Assembly (NCBI GenBank): GCA_963558655.1
Contig: CAUWHJ010000004.1
Span: forward strand, 62,001 to 126,000
DNA length: 64,000 nucleotides
Source of the DNA: UMGS1590 sp963558655
GTDB lineage: Bacteria > Bacillota > Peptococcia > Peptococcales > Peptococcaceae
Direction: 5' to 3'
The notes beneath the pieces are model-generated. The model did no database searches. It worked only from the letters and a program-made list of their open reading frames with translations, and was not told the DNA's origin. Positions 1 through 8,301 of the stretch are shown piece by piece; the stretch's first letter is position 1; each line of letters starts with the position of its first letter. The translations under genes and the position numbers were made by a program.

Positions 1-906
1 GCGCCGAGCAATGAAGAGCGGGTCCTCGCCGGCATCAAGCATTCGTGCCAGATAGTAGAGGGCGGCGTCTGGGTCGCTGCCGCGCATACTCTTAATGAAA
101 GCAGAGATAATGTCATAGTGTTCGTCGCCGGTGCCATCATAGCTCACCGCAGGGCGTTGAATGGATTCTTCGGCAACGGCTAAATCAACATGAATGGTGC
201 CTTTTTCATCGGCAGGGCTGGAAAGCACCGATAGTTCCAGAGCGTTAAGCGCCATGCGTGCATCACCTTGCGAGAAGTTGGCAAAGTGCTCTAAGGCGTC
301 GTCTGTGATGTCAACATGATAGGCACCCAGGCCGCGTTCACGGTCGGTGAGCGCACGGTGCATAAGGGCGATGATGTCCTTTTTGCCAAGTGGCTGAAGC
401 TGAAAAATCAGCGAGCGTGACAACAGCGCACGGTTGATGCTGAAATAAGGATTTTGCGTGGTGGCGCCGATGAGAATGATGGTGCCATTTTCTACCGAAG
501 GCAGCAGTCCGTCTTGCTGTGCCTTGTTGAAGCGGTGCACCTCATCAATGAAGAGAATGGTTTGGCGGCCGTAAAGCTGCTGCTCTTCTTCAGCTTTTTT
601 GATGAGCTTACGTAGCTCCGGCAGGCCTTCGGTAACGGCGTTGAGACGGGCGAAAGGCCGTTTGGTCACATTGGCAATGACAGACGCCAATGTGGTTTTG
701 CCGCAGCCGGCACTCCCCCAGAGAATAATGGAAGAAAGGCGGTTGGTTTCAATGGCGCGGCGCAAAAGCTTGCCTTTACCAATGAGCGCATCTTGACCAA
801 CAATGTCATCGAGCGTTTGCGGACGCATACGATCCGCCAACGGTGAATGGGAATGGGCGCTCGATGCCGAGGCAGCAGCGCTGAAAAGGTCGATTTGATC
901 GGGCAT
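1..906 (-). CDS. rarA: Replication-associated recombination protein A, AAA+ ATPase (partial)
   Basis: RarA/MgsA acts at stalled replication forks as a clamp-loader-like AAA+ ATPase. The frame runs off the left window edge, so only the first 302 residues are seen; the family is usually 420-450 residues. Visible are Walker A GSAGCGKTT (about residues 64-72; the family usually has GPPGTGKTT), Walker B ILFIDE with the following VHRF (117-125), and a GATTQNP sensor-1 segment. An N-terminal DLF-type motif (residues 6-8) resembles the clamp-binding peptide of the family. The ATG at 906 is preceded by AAGGAG. It lies 26 bp downstream of galU on the same strand, so the two are probably co-transcribed. 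The start has no competing upstream codon with a binding site. Confidence 0.93.
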   Translation of the reverse strand, partial: MPDQIDLFSAAASASSAHSHSPLADRMRPQTLDDIVGQDALIGKGKLLRRAIETNRLSSIILWGSAGCGKTTLASVIANVTKRPFARLNAVTEGLPELRKLIKKAEEEQQLYGRQTILFIDEVHRFNKAQQDGLLPSVENGTIILIGATTQNPYFSINRALLSRSLIFQLQPLGKKDIIALMHRALTDRERGLGAYHVDITDDALEHFANFSQGDARMALNALELSVLSSPADEKGTIHVDLAVAEESIQRPAVSYDGTGDEHYDIISAFIKSMRGSDPDAALYYLARMLDAGEDPLFIARR

Positions 907-932
907 AACAACATCTCCTTGGTGAGTGGCAC

Positions 933-1811
933 TCAATCAAGCTGGGCGGCGAGATTTTTGAGATACTTTGCCAGAGCTGGGCCAATCTCATCGCGGCGCA
1001 GCCCAAACTCGATATTGGCTGTGATGAATCCCAGCTGGTCGCCAACGTCATAGCGGCGTCCCTGAAAGGCGCAAGCCATCAGCGCTTCTTGGTTGGCAAG
1101 CGTATTGAGGGCATCGGTGAGTTGAATCTCGCCACCTTTGCCGGGTGCGGTGGCATCGAGAATATCAAAAATAGCAGGAGTGATGACATAACGCCCCATA
1201 ATGGCGAGGTTGCTTGGCGCTTCATCGGCGCTTGGTTTCTCCACCAGGCTGGCAACACGGCAACGTCCTTCGTTTAGGGTGTCCATAGGTGCAACAATGC
1301 CGTATTTATGAATAGCCTCGTTTGCCACTGGCTGCACGCCGACCACCGATGCACCGGTTTCTTCGTAGATGTGGCAAAGCTGTGCCAGCGCAGGCGGCTC
1401 AGCGGCAACAACATCATCGCCAAGCAGCACGGCAATGGCTTCATCGCCTGCAAAATCGCGCGCCAAAGAAACGGCATGGCCTAGCCCCAGCGGCGTTTCC
1501 TGCACGATGTAGGAAAGCTGGACAATGTCGGAAATATGTTGCACACGCGTGCAGAGTGCCTCTTTGCCATGTGCGAGGAGAAAATCCTCCAGCTCCGGTG
1601 CAGCGGCAAAATGGTTGCGAATGGCCTGTTTTTGTGCGCTGACCACCAGCAGCACTTCTTCAATACCGCTGGCTGCAGCTTCTTCGAGAATGATTTGCAA
1701 CGTTGGCACGTCCACAATCGGTAAGAGTTCTTTAGGAACTGCCTTGGTGGCTGGCAGAAAACGGGTGCCAAGTCCGGCGGCAGGGATGACGGCTTTTCTG
1801 ATTTTGTTCAT
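933..1811 (-). CDS. galU: UTP--glucose-1-phosphate uridylyltransferase
   Basis: Makes UDP-glucose from UTP and glucose-1-phosphate for glycolipid, polysaccharide and surface glycan synthesis in the cytoplasm. The 292-residue length is normal for bacterial GalU. The N-terminal nucleotide-binding signature AAGLGTRFLPATKAVPKE (about residues 11-28) is intact, as is the EKP motif near residue 190. The start ATG at 1811 has GGAGGAGC upstream and is served by the TTTACA/TATAAT promoter in the divergent intergenic region. rarA follows 26 bp downstream. The product could supply the GtrA/GT2/GT-C glycosylation genes at 52-55 kb, but that link is inferred. Confidence 0.95.
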   Translation of the reverse strand: MNKIRKAVIPAAGLGTRFLPATKAVPKELLPIVDVPTLQIILEEAAASGIEEVLLVVSAQKQAIRNHFAAAPELEDFLLAHGKEALCTRVQHISDIVQLSYIVQETPLGLGHAVSLARDFAGDEAIAVLLGDDVVAAEPPALAQLCHIYEETGASVVGVQPVANEAIHKYGIVAPMDTLNEGRCRVASLVEKPSADEAPSNLAIMGRYVITPAIFDILDATAPGKGGEIQLTDALNTLANQEALMACAFQGRRYDVGDQLGFITANIEFGLRRDEIGPALAKYLKNLAAQLD

Positions 1812-1843
1812 GAAAGCTCCTCCGTAAAAATGATGATGCTTTC

Positions 1844-1873
1844 ATTATACCATCAGCAATTTGCCGGTGTAAA
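1844..1873 (-). promoter_or_regulatory. Promoter of galU-rarA
   Basis: On the minus strand TTTACA (1868-1873) and a perfect TATAAT (1844-1849) are separated by 18 bp. The start codon of galU follows about 33 nt after the -10 box. Confidence 0.75.
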
Positions 1874-1886
1874 GCGGCGTCTGCGC

Positions 1887-1915
1887 TTGTCGGGCAGTCT
1901 GGGGCATGATAGAAT
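1887..1915 (+). promoter_or_regulatory. Promoter of the CLC antiporter gene
   Basis: TTGTCG (1887-1892), 17-bp spacer, TAGAAT (1910-1915). The predicted transcript leader is only about 25 nt, so there is no room for a fluoride riboswitch in front of this gene. Confidence 0.6.
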
Positions 1916-1946
1916 GGTGGCAGTGTGAAAACAAGGAGGAGCAGCA

Positions 1947-3263
1947 GTGATTGGTAGTGGCAAAAGCATGAGAAAACGGCGGCTGCGCGCTTGGCGGCGA
2001 ACGACAGCGCGGGCTGGTGGCTGGCAGTGGCAAGCAGCGGGCAGAAGGTTGTGGCATTTTTTCTGTTATGGATTGCTTTCGGTGTTCATTGGCATTTCTG
2101 TGGGCGCAGTGACAGCGCTTTTTGGTCATGGGTTGCTGTTGGTTAATGAGTGGCGCGCAGATCATTTGCGCTGGTTCGTGCCGTTTCTTGGTGTTGCCGG
2201 CTTGCTTATCATGACGGTGAATATGCACTGGGGCGGGCGTGCCCAACGCGGCATGGGACTGGTGTTTGATGTGGGCCTTGGCAAAGAAGAAGGGATTCCC
2301 TTGCGTATGGTGCCACTCACCATGTTTTCTACCTGGATGACGCATCTTTTTGGCGGTAGTGCAGGGCGAGAAGGGGTAGCGGTACAGATTGGTGCAACAG
2401 TGTCCATGCAGTTTGCTAGATGGGCGCCTGGTGGTCTGCGTCGTCAAATTATTTTGGCAAGCGGCATGGCAGCCGGTTTTGCAGGGCTTTTTGGCACGCC
2501 TTTGGCGGCAACTTTTTTCGCGCTGGAAGTGTTGGTGGTGGGTGCCATCTATTATGAAGCACTGGCACCTGCATTGATTGCTGCCTACTGTGCCTCGTTC
2601 ACAGCGCGTGCCTTGGGGCTTCACGCAATGGCAATGCCGATTGGTCCGGTGCCGGATATGGACAGCCGCATGATGCTTTTGACGATTGTACTGGGGCTTT
2701 TGTTTGGCGCGGTTGGCTGGGCATTTTCCTGGCTGCTCAATCATCTGCGTGTGGCGTTTGCGTTGCTTATTGATGACCCGCGGCTGCGTATCTTTATCAT
2801 TGGCTGCCTTTTGGCAGCGGTGTTTTATGTGGTTGGTGATGGCCGGTATTCCGGCCTCAGTGATGGGCTTTTTATGAACGCCTTTACCGGTGGTGATATT
2901 TATGTCTATGACTGGCTGTTGAAATTGGTGTTGACAGTAGTGACCCTGGCTGCCGGTTTCCAAGGCGGGGAATTGACACCGCTTTTTGTCATTGGTGCTT
3001 CGCTTGGTTCGTTTTTAGCGCTGGCGCTGGGATTACCGGTGGCGCTTTTTGCGGCGATGGGCAGCGTGGCGGTGTTTGGTGCTGCTACAAAAACGCTTTT
3101 TGCGCCGCTTTTTATTGGTGCAGAAGTTTTTGGCACGCAGGGATTGCCGTTTTTTGCACTCGTAGCAATAACCGCCTTTCTTATCAGCGGTCACCATGGC
3201 ATCTATGCGAAACAAAAGTTTCTGCCGGAAGAAGCACGACTGGAAGAACATGAGAATAAATAG
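1947..3263 (+). CDS. CLC-family ion antiporter, fluoride (CLC-F) type
   Basis: Membrane protein of the CLC chloride channel/antiporter family, 438 residues with roughly ten hydrophobic segments. The GTG start at 1947 follows AAGGAGGA by 6 nt. Three places match the CLC-F fluoride/proton antiporters rather than chloride CLCs: the anion-site motif reads GMG (102-104, Met where chloride CLCs have Ser), the gating motif reads GREGV (140-144, gating Glu142) instead of GREGP, and the later motif reads GGELTP (340-345), giving the Glu-x-Thr pair known from the fluoride transporters. Known family role: export of toxic fluoride. No crcB-type riboswitch precedes it. It is a single-gene unit between divergent galU and ppaC. 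Substrate is inferred from motifs only. Confidence 0.8.
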   Translation: MIGSGKSMRKRRLRAWRRTTARAGGWQWQAAGRRLWHFFCYGLLSVFIGISVGAVTALFGHGLLLVNEWRADHLRWFVPFLGVAGLLIMTVNMHWGGRAQRGMGLVFDVGLGKEEGIPLRMVPLTMFSTWMTHLFGGSAGREGVAVQIGATVSMQFARWAPGGLRRQIILASGMAAGFAGLFGTPLAATFFALEVLVVGAIYYEALAPALIAAYCASFTARALGLHAMAMPIGPVPDMDSRMMLLTIVLGLLFGAVGWAFSWLLNHLRVAFALLIDDPRLRIFIIGCLLAAVFYVVGDGRYSGLSDGLFMNAFTGGDIYVYDWLLKLVLTVVTLAAGFQGGELTPLFVIGASLGSFLALALGLPVALFAAMGSVAVFGAATKTLFAPLFIGAEVFGTQGLPFFALVAITAFLISGHHGIYAKQKFLPEEARLEEHENK

Positions 3264-3369
3264 TCCTAGGCAAGGAAGCGAAAATTTGTTACTATAATGG
3301 ATGGTATAAAGCCGTTACGCGACGACTGTCGCCAAGCATAGATTATTGAGAGGAAAGAGGAATTCGATT

Positions 3370-4308
3370 ATGAGTAAAGTTCTTGTATTTGGGCACGCCA
3401 ACCCAGACACCGATACCATTGCCAGTGCCATCAGCTACGCTTACTTGCTGAACCAAACGGGCTACGAAGCCACTGCTTATGCGTTGGGTGCGCCATCGGA
3501 AGAAACGCAGTTTGCGCTTGATACATTTGGCGTAAAGGCACCACAAGTTATTGCAAAAGCTGGTGATGTGGCCGATGCCGATACCCTTTTGGCACTGGTG
3601 GATCACAACGAAGCACAGCAGTCTTTGGCAGATCGTGGCGACTATCGTATTTGGAGCATTGTGGACCATCATCGTGTAGCCAATATTGAAACGGTGGAAC
3701 CGCTCAACTATCGCGCAGAAACCGTTGGCTGCACCAGTACCATCCTCTATAAAATGTACAACGAACAGGGTGTGACCATTCCGAAAGACATGGCAGGGCT
3801 GATGCTTTCTGCGGTTATCAGCGATACCTTGCTCATGAAATCTCCAACCTGCACGCCAGATGACGAAGCGGCTATTGTAGCATTGGCTGCACTGGCAGGT
3901 GTGGACTATAATACCTATGGCCTGGATTTGCTCAAAGCTGGCACCAATCTGTCGGTAAAAACTGCCGATGAACTGCTCAATATGGACGCCAAGAGCTTCC
4001 CAATGGGCAGTGCCACGGTGCGTATCGCTCAGGTGAATACCGTTGATGTCAACGATGTGTTGAGCCGCAAAGACGAGATTGCTGCACTGATGCAGGACAC
4101 CAACGCCAAAGAAGGCTACAATCTCTTTGTGCTCTTGATTACCAACATTCTTGACAGCAATTCCACCGCTCTGGTTATTGGCGATGACATGAGCAAAGTG
4201 GAAACCGCCTTTGGTGTTAAAGTGACAGATCATTTGGCAGAACTGGCTGGTGTGGTATCCAGAAAGAAACAGGTTGTGCCACCACTTACCAAGGCATATG
4301 AAGGTTAA
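3370..4308 (+). CDS. ppaC: Manganese-dependent inorganic pyrophosphatase
   Basis: Family II (DHH) soluble pyrophosphatase that hydrolyses pyrophosphate released by biosynthesis. The 312 residues match the family length. The DHH-family metal ligands are visible: HANPDTD near the N terminus, LVDHNE, and VDHHRV; the C-terminal SRKKQVVPP motif that binds phosphate is present near residues 295-303. ATG at 3370 follows GAGGAAAGAGG; an upstream in-frame ATG at 3346 has no binding site and adds eight poor residues. A TATAAT box lies at 3293-3298 without a good -35, and a perfect 5-bp hairpin (GCGAC/GTCGC, 3319-3332) sits in the leader. No CBS or DRTGG regulatory insert is present, so this is the short unregulated form. 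Confidence 0.95.
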   Translation: MSKVLVFGHANPDTDTIASAISYAYLLNQTGYEATAYALGAPSEETQFALDTFGVKAPQVIAKAGDVADADTLLALVDHNEAQQSLADRGDYRIWSIVDHHRVANIETVEPLNYRAETVGCTSTILYKMYNEQGVTIPKDMAGLMLSAVISDTLLMKSPTCTPDDEAAIVALAALAGVDYNTYGLDLLKAGTNLSVKTADELLNMDAKSFPMGSATVRIAQVNTVDVNDVLSRKDEIAALMQDTNAKEGYNLFVLLITNILDSNSTALVIGDDMSKVETAFGVKVTDHLAELAGVVSRKKQVVPPLTKAYEG

Positions 4309-4317
4309 AAAAGATAA

Positions 4318-4346
4318 AGAGACTGCGCCTGGCAGTCTCTTTTTTT
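4318..4346 (+). terminator. Intrinsic terminator after ppaC
   Basis: AGAGACTG/CAGTCTCT 8-bp stem with a 7-nt loop followed by six T residues. Confidence 0.9.
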
Positions 4347-4367
4347 GAAAAGGAGTGACCCCTATTT

Positions 4368-5228
4368 ATGAAGACTTTGGACGTTAAACACATCACCGAA
4401 GCCATTCGCCTGCAAGCGGTGGAAGTCAATACCAATCTGCCGCTTGATGTGGAACAGGCGCTGGAAAATGGCTGTGCGCGGGAGGAATCACCGTTTGGTC
4501 AATATTGCCTGAAGCAAATTCTCGCCAATGCCAAATTGGCGCGCAGCGAACACCAGGCCATGTGTCAAGATACCGGCACCATGGTTGTTTATGCCAACGT
4601 TGGTCAGGATTTGCACCTGATTGGCGGCGATGTAACCGCAGCTATCAACGAAGGCGTGCGCCTGGGCTATGAAGAAGGTTATTTGCGAAAAAGCATGGTT
4701 GAAGAGCCGGTATTTGACCGTGTGAACACTGGCGATAATACGCCGGCGGTGATTCATTACAATATTGTGCCGGGCGACCAACTGGAACTGATTCTCATGC
4801 CAAAAGGCGGCGGCGCTGAAAATATGGGGGCGTTGGGTATGCTTAAACCAACAGCCGGCAAACAGGGCGTGGTAGATTTTGTGGTTGATGCTGTGTCTCG
4901 TGCTGGCGGCAATCCTTGCCCACCAATCATTGTGGGTGTTGGCATTGGCGGTACCATGGAACGTGCCACAGAAATTGCCAAGGAAGCCCTCATGCGTGAC
5001 ATTGGCTCGCATCATGCCGATCCACGTTATGCAGCGTTGGAAGAAGAACTTCTTGAACGCATCAATAAACTCGGCATTGGGCCGCAGGGGTTGGGCGGAC
5101 GTGTCACGGCGCTGGCGGTACACGTGAACACCCACCCGTGCCATATCGCCTCGCTGCCGGTGGCTGTGAACATCAACTGCCATGCGGCACGACACTTACG
5201 CATTGTGTTAGAAGGAGAGGAGGCATAA
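4368..5228 (+). CDS. Class I fumarate hydratase / L(+)-tartrate dehydratase-type, alpha subunit
   Basis: Iron-sulfur hydro-lyase subunit (286 residues) carrying the [4Fe-4S] cluster ligands. The family motif around the first ligand, MCQDTGT (about residues 65-71), is present, and a glycine-rich IGGT segment lies near residue 193. In the split form found in anaerobes the alpha and beta subunits are separate genes, as here, with the beta gene starting 2 nt after this stop codon. Likely reaction is fumarate plus water to malate in a branched TCA pathway; tartrate dehydratases share the fold and cannot be excluded. The gene has a good ribosome binding site (AAAAGGAG) and starts a two-gene operon after the ppaC terminator. 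Confidence 0.9.
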   Translation: MKTLDVKHITEAIRLQAVEVNTNLPLDVEQALENGCAREESPFGQYCLKQILANAKLARSEHQAMCQDTGTMVVYANVGQDLHLIGGDVTAAINEGVRLGYEEGYLRKSMVEEPVFDRVNTGDNTPAVIHYNIVPGDQLELILMPKGGGAENMGALGMLKPTAGKQGVVDFVVDAVSRAGGNPCPPIIVGVGIGGTMERATEIAKEALMRDIGSHHADPRYAALEEELLERINKLGIGPQGLGGRVTALAVHVNTHPCHIASLPVAVNINCHAARHLRIVLEGEEA

Positions 5229-5230
5229 CC

Positions 5231-5788
5231 ATGGAAAAAGTGATTCATGTTCCATTTATTGCCGAAGAATTGCAGGGCTTGCGTGCCGGCGACACCGTGT
5301 TGCTTTCAGGCGTCATCTACACCTCACGCGATAAGGCGCATAAGCGCATGGTTGAAACATTGGACCGTGGCGAACAGCTGCCGGTTGACTGGCACAATCA
5401 GCTCATCTATTATGCAGGGCCAACACCGGCAAAACCGGGGCAAGCCATTGGTTCCATCGGGCCAACAACTTCCAGCCGCATGGATGCGTTTGCGCCGCGA
5501 CTGATGGACGAAGCCGGATTGAAAGGTATGCTTGGCAAGGGGCCGAGAAGTCAGGAAGTGGTCAACGCCATTGCACGCAACGGTGCGGTGTATATGGTGG
5601 CGGTTGGCGGTGCCGGTGCAGCAATTTCTCAGAGCGTGAAAAAAGCGGAAGTTGTTGCCTATGATGACCTTGGCACCGAAGCCATTCGCCGTTTGGAAAT
5701 CGACCATCTGGCGGCTATTGTTGCTATTGATGCCGTTGGCGGAAATTTATTTGAAACAGGCCGTGCTCAGTACGAAATCAGAGATTAA
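5231..5788 (+). CDS. Class I fumarate hydratase / L(+)-tartrate dehydratase-type, beta subunit
   Basis: Partner of the preceding gene; 185 residues. The ATG at 5231 is chosen because GAAGGAGAGG lies just upstream (about 5211-5220) and the family begins with this short strand; the frame stays open further upstream but that part overlaps the alpha gene. Recognisable are the TVLLSGVIYTSRDKAHKR segment (about residues 22-39, substrate and product binding), GPTTSSRMD, and GKGPRSQEV. Together the subunits form a heteromeric, oxygen-sensitive fumarase in the cytoplasm. The pair sits alone between two terminators, so it is probably regulated independently of the fumarate-related flavoproteins at 48-52 kb. 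Confidence 0.9.
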   Translation: MEKVIHVPFIAEELQGLRAGDTVLLSGVIYTSRDKAHKRMVETLDRGEQLPVDWHNQLIYYAGPTPAKPGQAIGSIGPTTSSRMDAFAPRLMDEAGLKGMLGKGPRSQEVVNAIARNGAVYMVAVGGAGAAISQSVKKAEVVAYDDLGTEAIRRLEIDHLAAIVAIDAVGGNLFETGRAQYEIRD

Positions 5789-5809
5789 ACACAGCAATCT
5801 ATCCTATAA

Positions 5810-5851
5810 AGAGCAGAGACGTTCCGTGGTGGAACATCTCTGCTCTTTTTT
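5810..5851 (+). terminator. Intrinsic terminator after the fumarase genes
   Basis: AGAGCAGAGA pairs with TCTCTGCTCT around an inner GTTCC/GGAAC stem, followed by a six-T run. Confidence 0.92.
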
Positions 5852-6038
5852 ATAAAATGGCATTTTGATATTGACAACAATGTGCAAGATATGATATGGG
5901 GCTGACGGCGGGATAAAATGCGTGTAGCTTATACCATATTTTGAGCTATTTGTCTAGTGGTAAACGCTGGAAAAAGCCAAAAAGGATTGCAATAACTATA
6001 TATATTCCAATATGAAATGGAAAAATATTAGGATTTTA

Positions 6039-6066
6039 TTGACAGTTGACCATTATAAGATATAAT
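6039..6066 (+). promoter_or_regulatory. Consensus promoter of the ABC importer operon
   Basis: Perfect TTGACA (6039-6044) and perfect TATAAT (6061-6066) with a 16-bp spacer. This is one of the strongest promoters in the window. Confidence 0.85.
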
Positions 6067-6248
6067 GAAAACAAAGGATAATGATAAGTGAAATTAATAA
6101 TAATAAAGCTTCTGATTGTTTGGTCTATTGATTTATATAAATGATAAATGAGCTTTATTCCTTCTTAATACCTTATTATTATTCGTGGATAGAATCCACA
6201 AATCGTAGCGCTTATTATTCTAATACTACAAAGAATGGAAGTGGACGT
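6067..6248 (+). promoter_or_regulatory. AT-rich structured leader of the ABC importer operon
   Basis: About 175 nt lie between the promoter and the first ATPase start. Two structures are visible: AATAAAGCT (6102-6110) pairs with AGCTTTATT (6151-6159) over a 40-nt loop, and GTGGAT/ATCCAC (6185-6199) forms a tight hairpin. No known riboswitch class is recognised. Upstream, 5852-6038 is AT-rich spacer with one TTGACA near 5873 lacking a good -10 partner. Confidence 0.4.
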
Positions 6249-7001
6249 ATGGGAGAAGACACGAGACAAGATAAAGTTGTTGTCAATCATTTAACGAAAC
6301 GCTTTGGCGATCTCCTCGTATTGAACGACATCAACTTCACCGTAAAAAAAGGTGAGTTCCTCGTTATCGTTGGTCCTACTGGTTGCGGCAAGACGACGTT
6401 CTTAAATTTGCTGTCAACCTTGTATGTACCAAGTGAAGGGGAAGTGCTCATTGACGGTGAACCGGCCGATCCTAGAAAGCACAGTATTTCCTTTGTATTC
6501 CAGGAACCTTCTTGCTTGCCTTGGCGTACAGTCAAAGAAAATATTGCTTACGGGATGGAAATTAAAAAGTGGCCAAAGGACAAAATCGAAAAGAAAGTGC
6601 AGGAAGTTATGGAGCTTGTTGGTTTGACGCAAACCCAAGATCTCTACCCAGCACAAATTTCCTCCAGTATGGAGCAGCGCGTTGCTATTGCAAGAGCTTT
6701 TGCAACCGACCCTGACCTGCTTCTCATGGACGAACCGTATGGTCAGTTGGACGTGAAGCTGCGTTTCTATTTGGAAGATGAGTTGGTGCGTATTTGGCAG
6801 GAACTGCATAATACAGTTATCTTCATTACACACAACGTTGAAGAAGCAGTGTACATCGCTGAACGTATTTTGGTATTGACCAACAAACCAACGACCATCA
6901 AGGAATCAATTCCAATCAATCTGCCAAGACCACGCGACGCTTTGGCTGATGACTTCGTAGAGTTGCGTAACTATGTTACCGACGCCATCAAGTGGTGGTA
7001 A
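6249..7001 (+). CDS. ABC importer ATPase 1 (SsuB/TauB-type) with degenerate signature motif
   Basis: Cytoplasmic ATPase of a nitrate/sulfonate/taurine-type importer, 250 residues. Walker A GPTGCGKTT (42-50), Q-loop FVFQ (82-85), Walker B LLLMDEP (157-163) and the switch histidine THN (His195) are intact. The ABC signature, LSGGQ in the family, reads ISSSM (137-141), although the flanking EQRVAIARA is normal. The start ATG at 6249 is taken at a GGAAGTGG site; an open extension back to 6141 lacks a binding site and is compositionally unlike the protein. First gene of the operon. It probably pairs with the second ATPase (9911-10666), so that this defective signature faces that protein's Walker A. 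Substrate unknown. Confidence 0.88.
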   Translation: MGEDTRQDKVVVNHLTKRFGDLLVLNDINFTVKKGEFLVIVGPTGCGKTTFLNLLSTLYVPSEGEVLIDGEPADPRKHSISFVFQEPSCLPWRTVKENIAYGMEIKKWPKDKIEKKVQEVMELVGLTQTQDLYPAQISSSMEQRVAIARAFATDPDLLLMDEPYGQLDVKLRFYLEDELVRIWQELHNTVIFITHNVEEAVYIAERILVLTNKPTTIKESIPINLPRPRDALADDFVELRNYVTDAIKWW

Positions 7002-7052
7002 GCACTTGTGGTGAGAAATAAAAGGTAAAAAATTGAAGGGAGTGTGTTTCTT

Positions 7053-8162
7053 ATGAAACGTCACAAAAAAACATGGAAAGTTGCTACAGCTGTCGTTTTA
7101 TCAGTAGCCGTGCTTGGGACGCTCGCCGGTTGCGGCGGTGGCGATGGTGGCGGTGGATCTGCTTCCGGTGAAAGCGGCGAAGTGCTCGCTGTATCCGGTG
7201 GTTTCCAGGGCCAGATCGATGCTTGGCCAGCGTATTACGCAACCATGACGGATCCATCCATCCAGGAAAAATATGGCATTGAAATGACCATGGAATACTT
7301 CGATTCTGGGATGCCAATGGTGCAGACGGTTCCAGCCAACCAGCTTGCTATCATGAGTAACGGTTCTGTACCTACATTGATGTCGGCATTGCGTTATGAC
7401 ACCCCAATTGTTGGTGTATCTTCCAACGAATCCCGTGCAAACGTTCTCTTGGCACGTGAAGGCGACCCAATCTTCAATACGAAGAACGAAAACGGCACCT
7501 ATGGTACTGCTGAAGACATCAAAGGTAAGACCATTCTGACCACGACTGTTTCCACTGGTACCTACACCCTCTCCGGTTATCTCGCGCAGTTCGGCCTTAC
7601 TGAAGACGACGTTACCGTGCGTAACCTCGAACAGGCTCAGGCTATTGCAGCGTTTGAATCTGGCGAAGGTGACTACATTGTACTGTGGGCACCATTCCTC
7701 TACACCGGTCTGGAAAAAGGCTGGCAGGAAGTTGCTACTGCAGAACAGGTTGGTTCTACCTGCTTGATGCTGTGGGTTGCTGACCCTAAGATGGCTGAAG
7801 AAAATCCAGATGCGATTGCCAGTATGCTCGCTATGATGAGCGAAGGCGCTGATCGTTTCAATGACGAAGGCACCGATATGGCCGGCGAAATCACCAGCTT
7901 CTTCCAGGATTGGGCTGCTATGGAAGTAACGGAAGAAAATGCTGCTCGTGACATCGAAGCGCATGATATTCCATCTCTGGAAGATCAGCTCGAAATGATG
8001 AACAGTGGCGAACTGCTGACCGCTTTGCAAGGTACTGCTGATTACTTTGTATCTCAGGGTCAGTACACTGCTGATGAAAAACAGCAGCTCGAAGATAAAG
8101 GGTATTGCATCGATTCTTCCTTCCTCGAAAAAGCTATTGAAATTAAAAACGACAAAGGCTAA
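7053..8162 (+). CDS. ABC importer substrate-binding lipoprotein (NMT1/SsuA-like)
   Basis: Extracytoplasmic solute-binding protein of 369 residues. A lipoprotein signal peptide (hydrophobic residues about 9-25) ends in a LAGC lipobox; Gly-rich and Ser-rich linker residues follow. The body has the two-lobe arrangement of the nitrate/taurine/sulfonate-binding family, with a conserved-looking SNGSVPTLMSAL segment where ligand is usually sensed. ATG at 7053 has GAAGGGAG 8 nt upstream; the in-frame GTG at 7044 overlaps the site. It is followed by a strong hairpin that may raise its mRNA level over the permeases. Negatively charged overall. Ligand cannot be assigned; sulfonates, nitrate or thiamine precursors are all possible for the family. 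Confidence 0.87.
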   Translation: MKRHKKTWKVATAVVLSVAVLGTLAGCGGGDGGGGSASGESGEVLAVSGGFQGQIDAWPAYYATMTDPSIQEKYGIEMTMEYFDSGMPMVQTVPANQLAIMSNGSVPTLMSALRYDTPIVGVSSNESRANVLLAREGDPIFNTKNENGTYGTAEDIKGKTILTTTVSTGTYTLSGYLAQFGLTEDDVTVRNLEQAQAIAAFESGEGDYIVLWAPFLYTGLEKGWQEVATAEQVGSTCLMLWVADPKMAEENPDAIASMLAMMSEGADRFNDEGTDMAGEITSFFQDWAAMEVTEENAARDIEAHDIPSLEDQLEMMNSGELLTALQGTADYFVSQGQYTADEKQQLEDKGYCIDSSFLEKAIEIKNDKG

Positions 8163-8193
8163 TGCGTAGCGAATAAGTACATGAAGAATGGGG

Positions 8194-8232
8194 AGGGGAG
8201 TCTTGAAAAATAATAGACTCCCCTTTCTTTTT
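8194..8232 (+). terminator. Hairpin between binding-protein and permease genes
   Basis: AGGGGAGTCT/AGACTCCCCT 10-bp stem with an 11-nt loop and a T-rich tail. In binding-protein operons such internal structures often act as partial terminators or 3' stabilisers; the genes downstream have no obvious separate promoter. Confidence 0.75.
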
Positions 8233-8301
8233 AAGACGTTACATAAACCATTTCCCTGCTAATTGTCAAACGTGAAAAATTTCCTGAGTGGAGGTGTAGT
8301 T

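Noticed and set aside
1812..1946. Fluoride riboswitch upstream of the CLC gene
   Set aside because: No conserved crcB motif, and the predicted leader is about 25 nt.
1845..2963. 372-codon minus-strand open frame opposite the CLC gene
   Set aside because: It mirrors codon structure of the CLC gene, is His/Gln/Cys-rich, lacks a binding site and resembles no protein.
6141..6248. N-terminal extension of the first importer ATPase
   Set aside because: The frame is open but lacks a ribosome site, is AT-rich and overlaps predicted leader hairpins.
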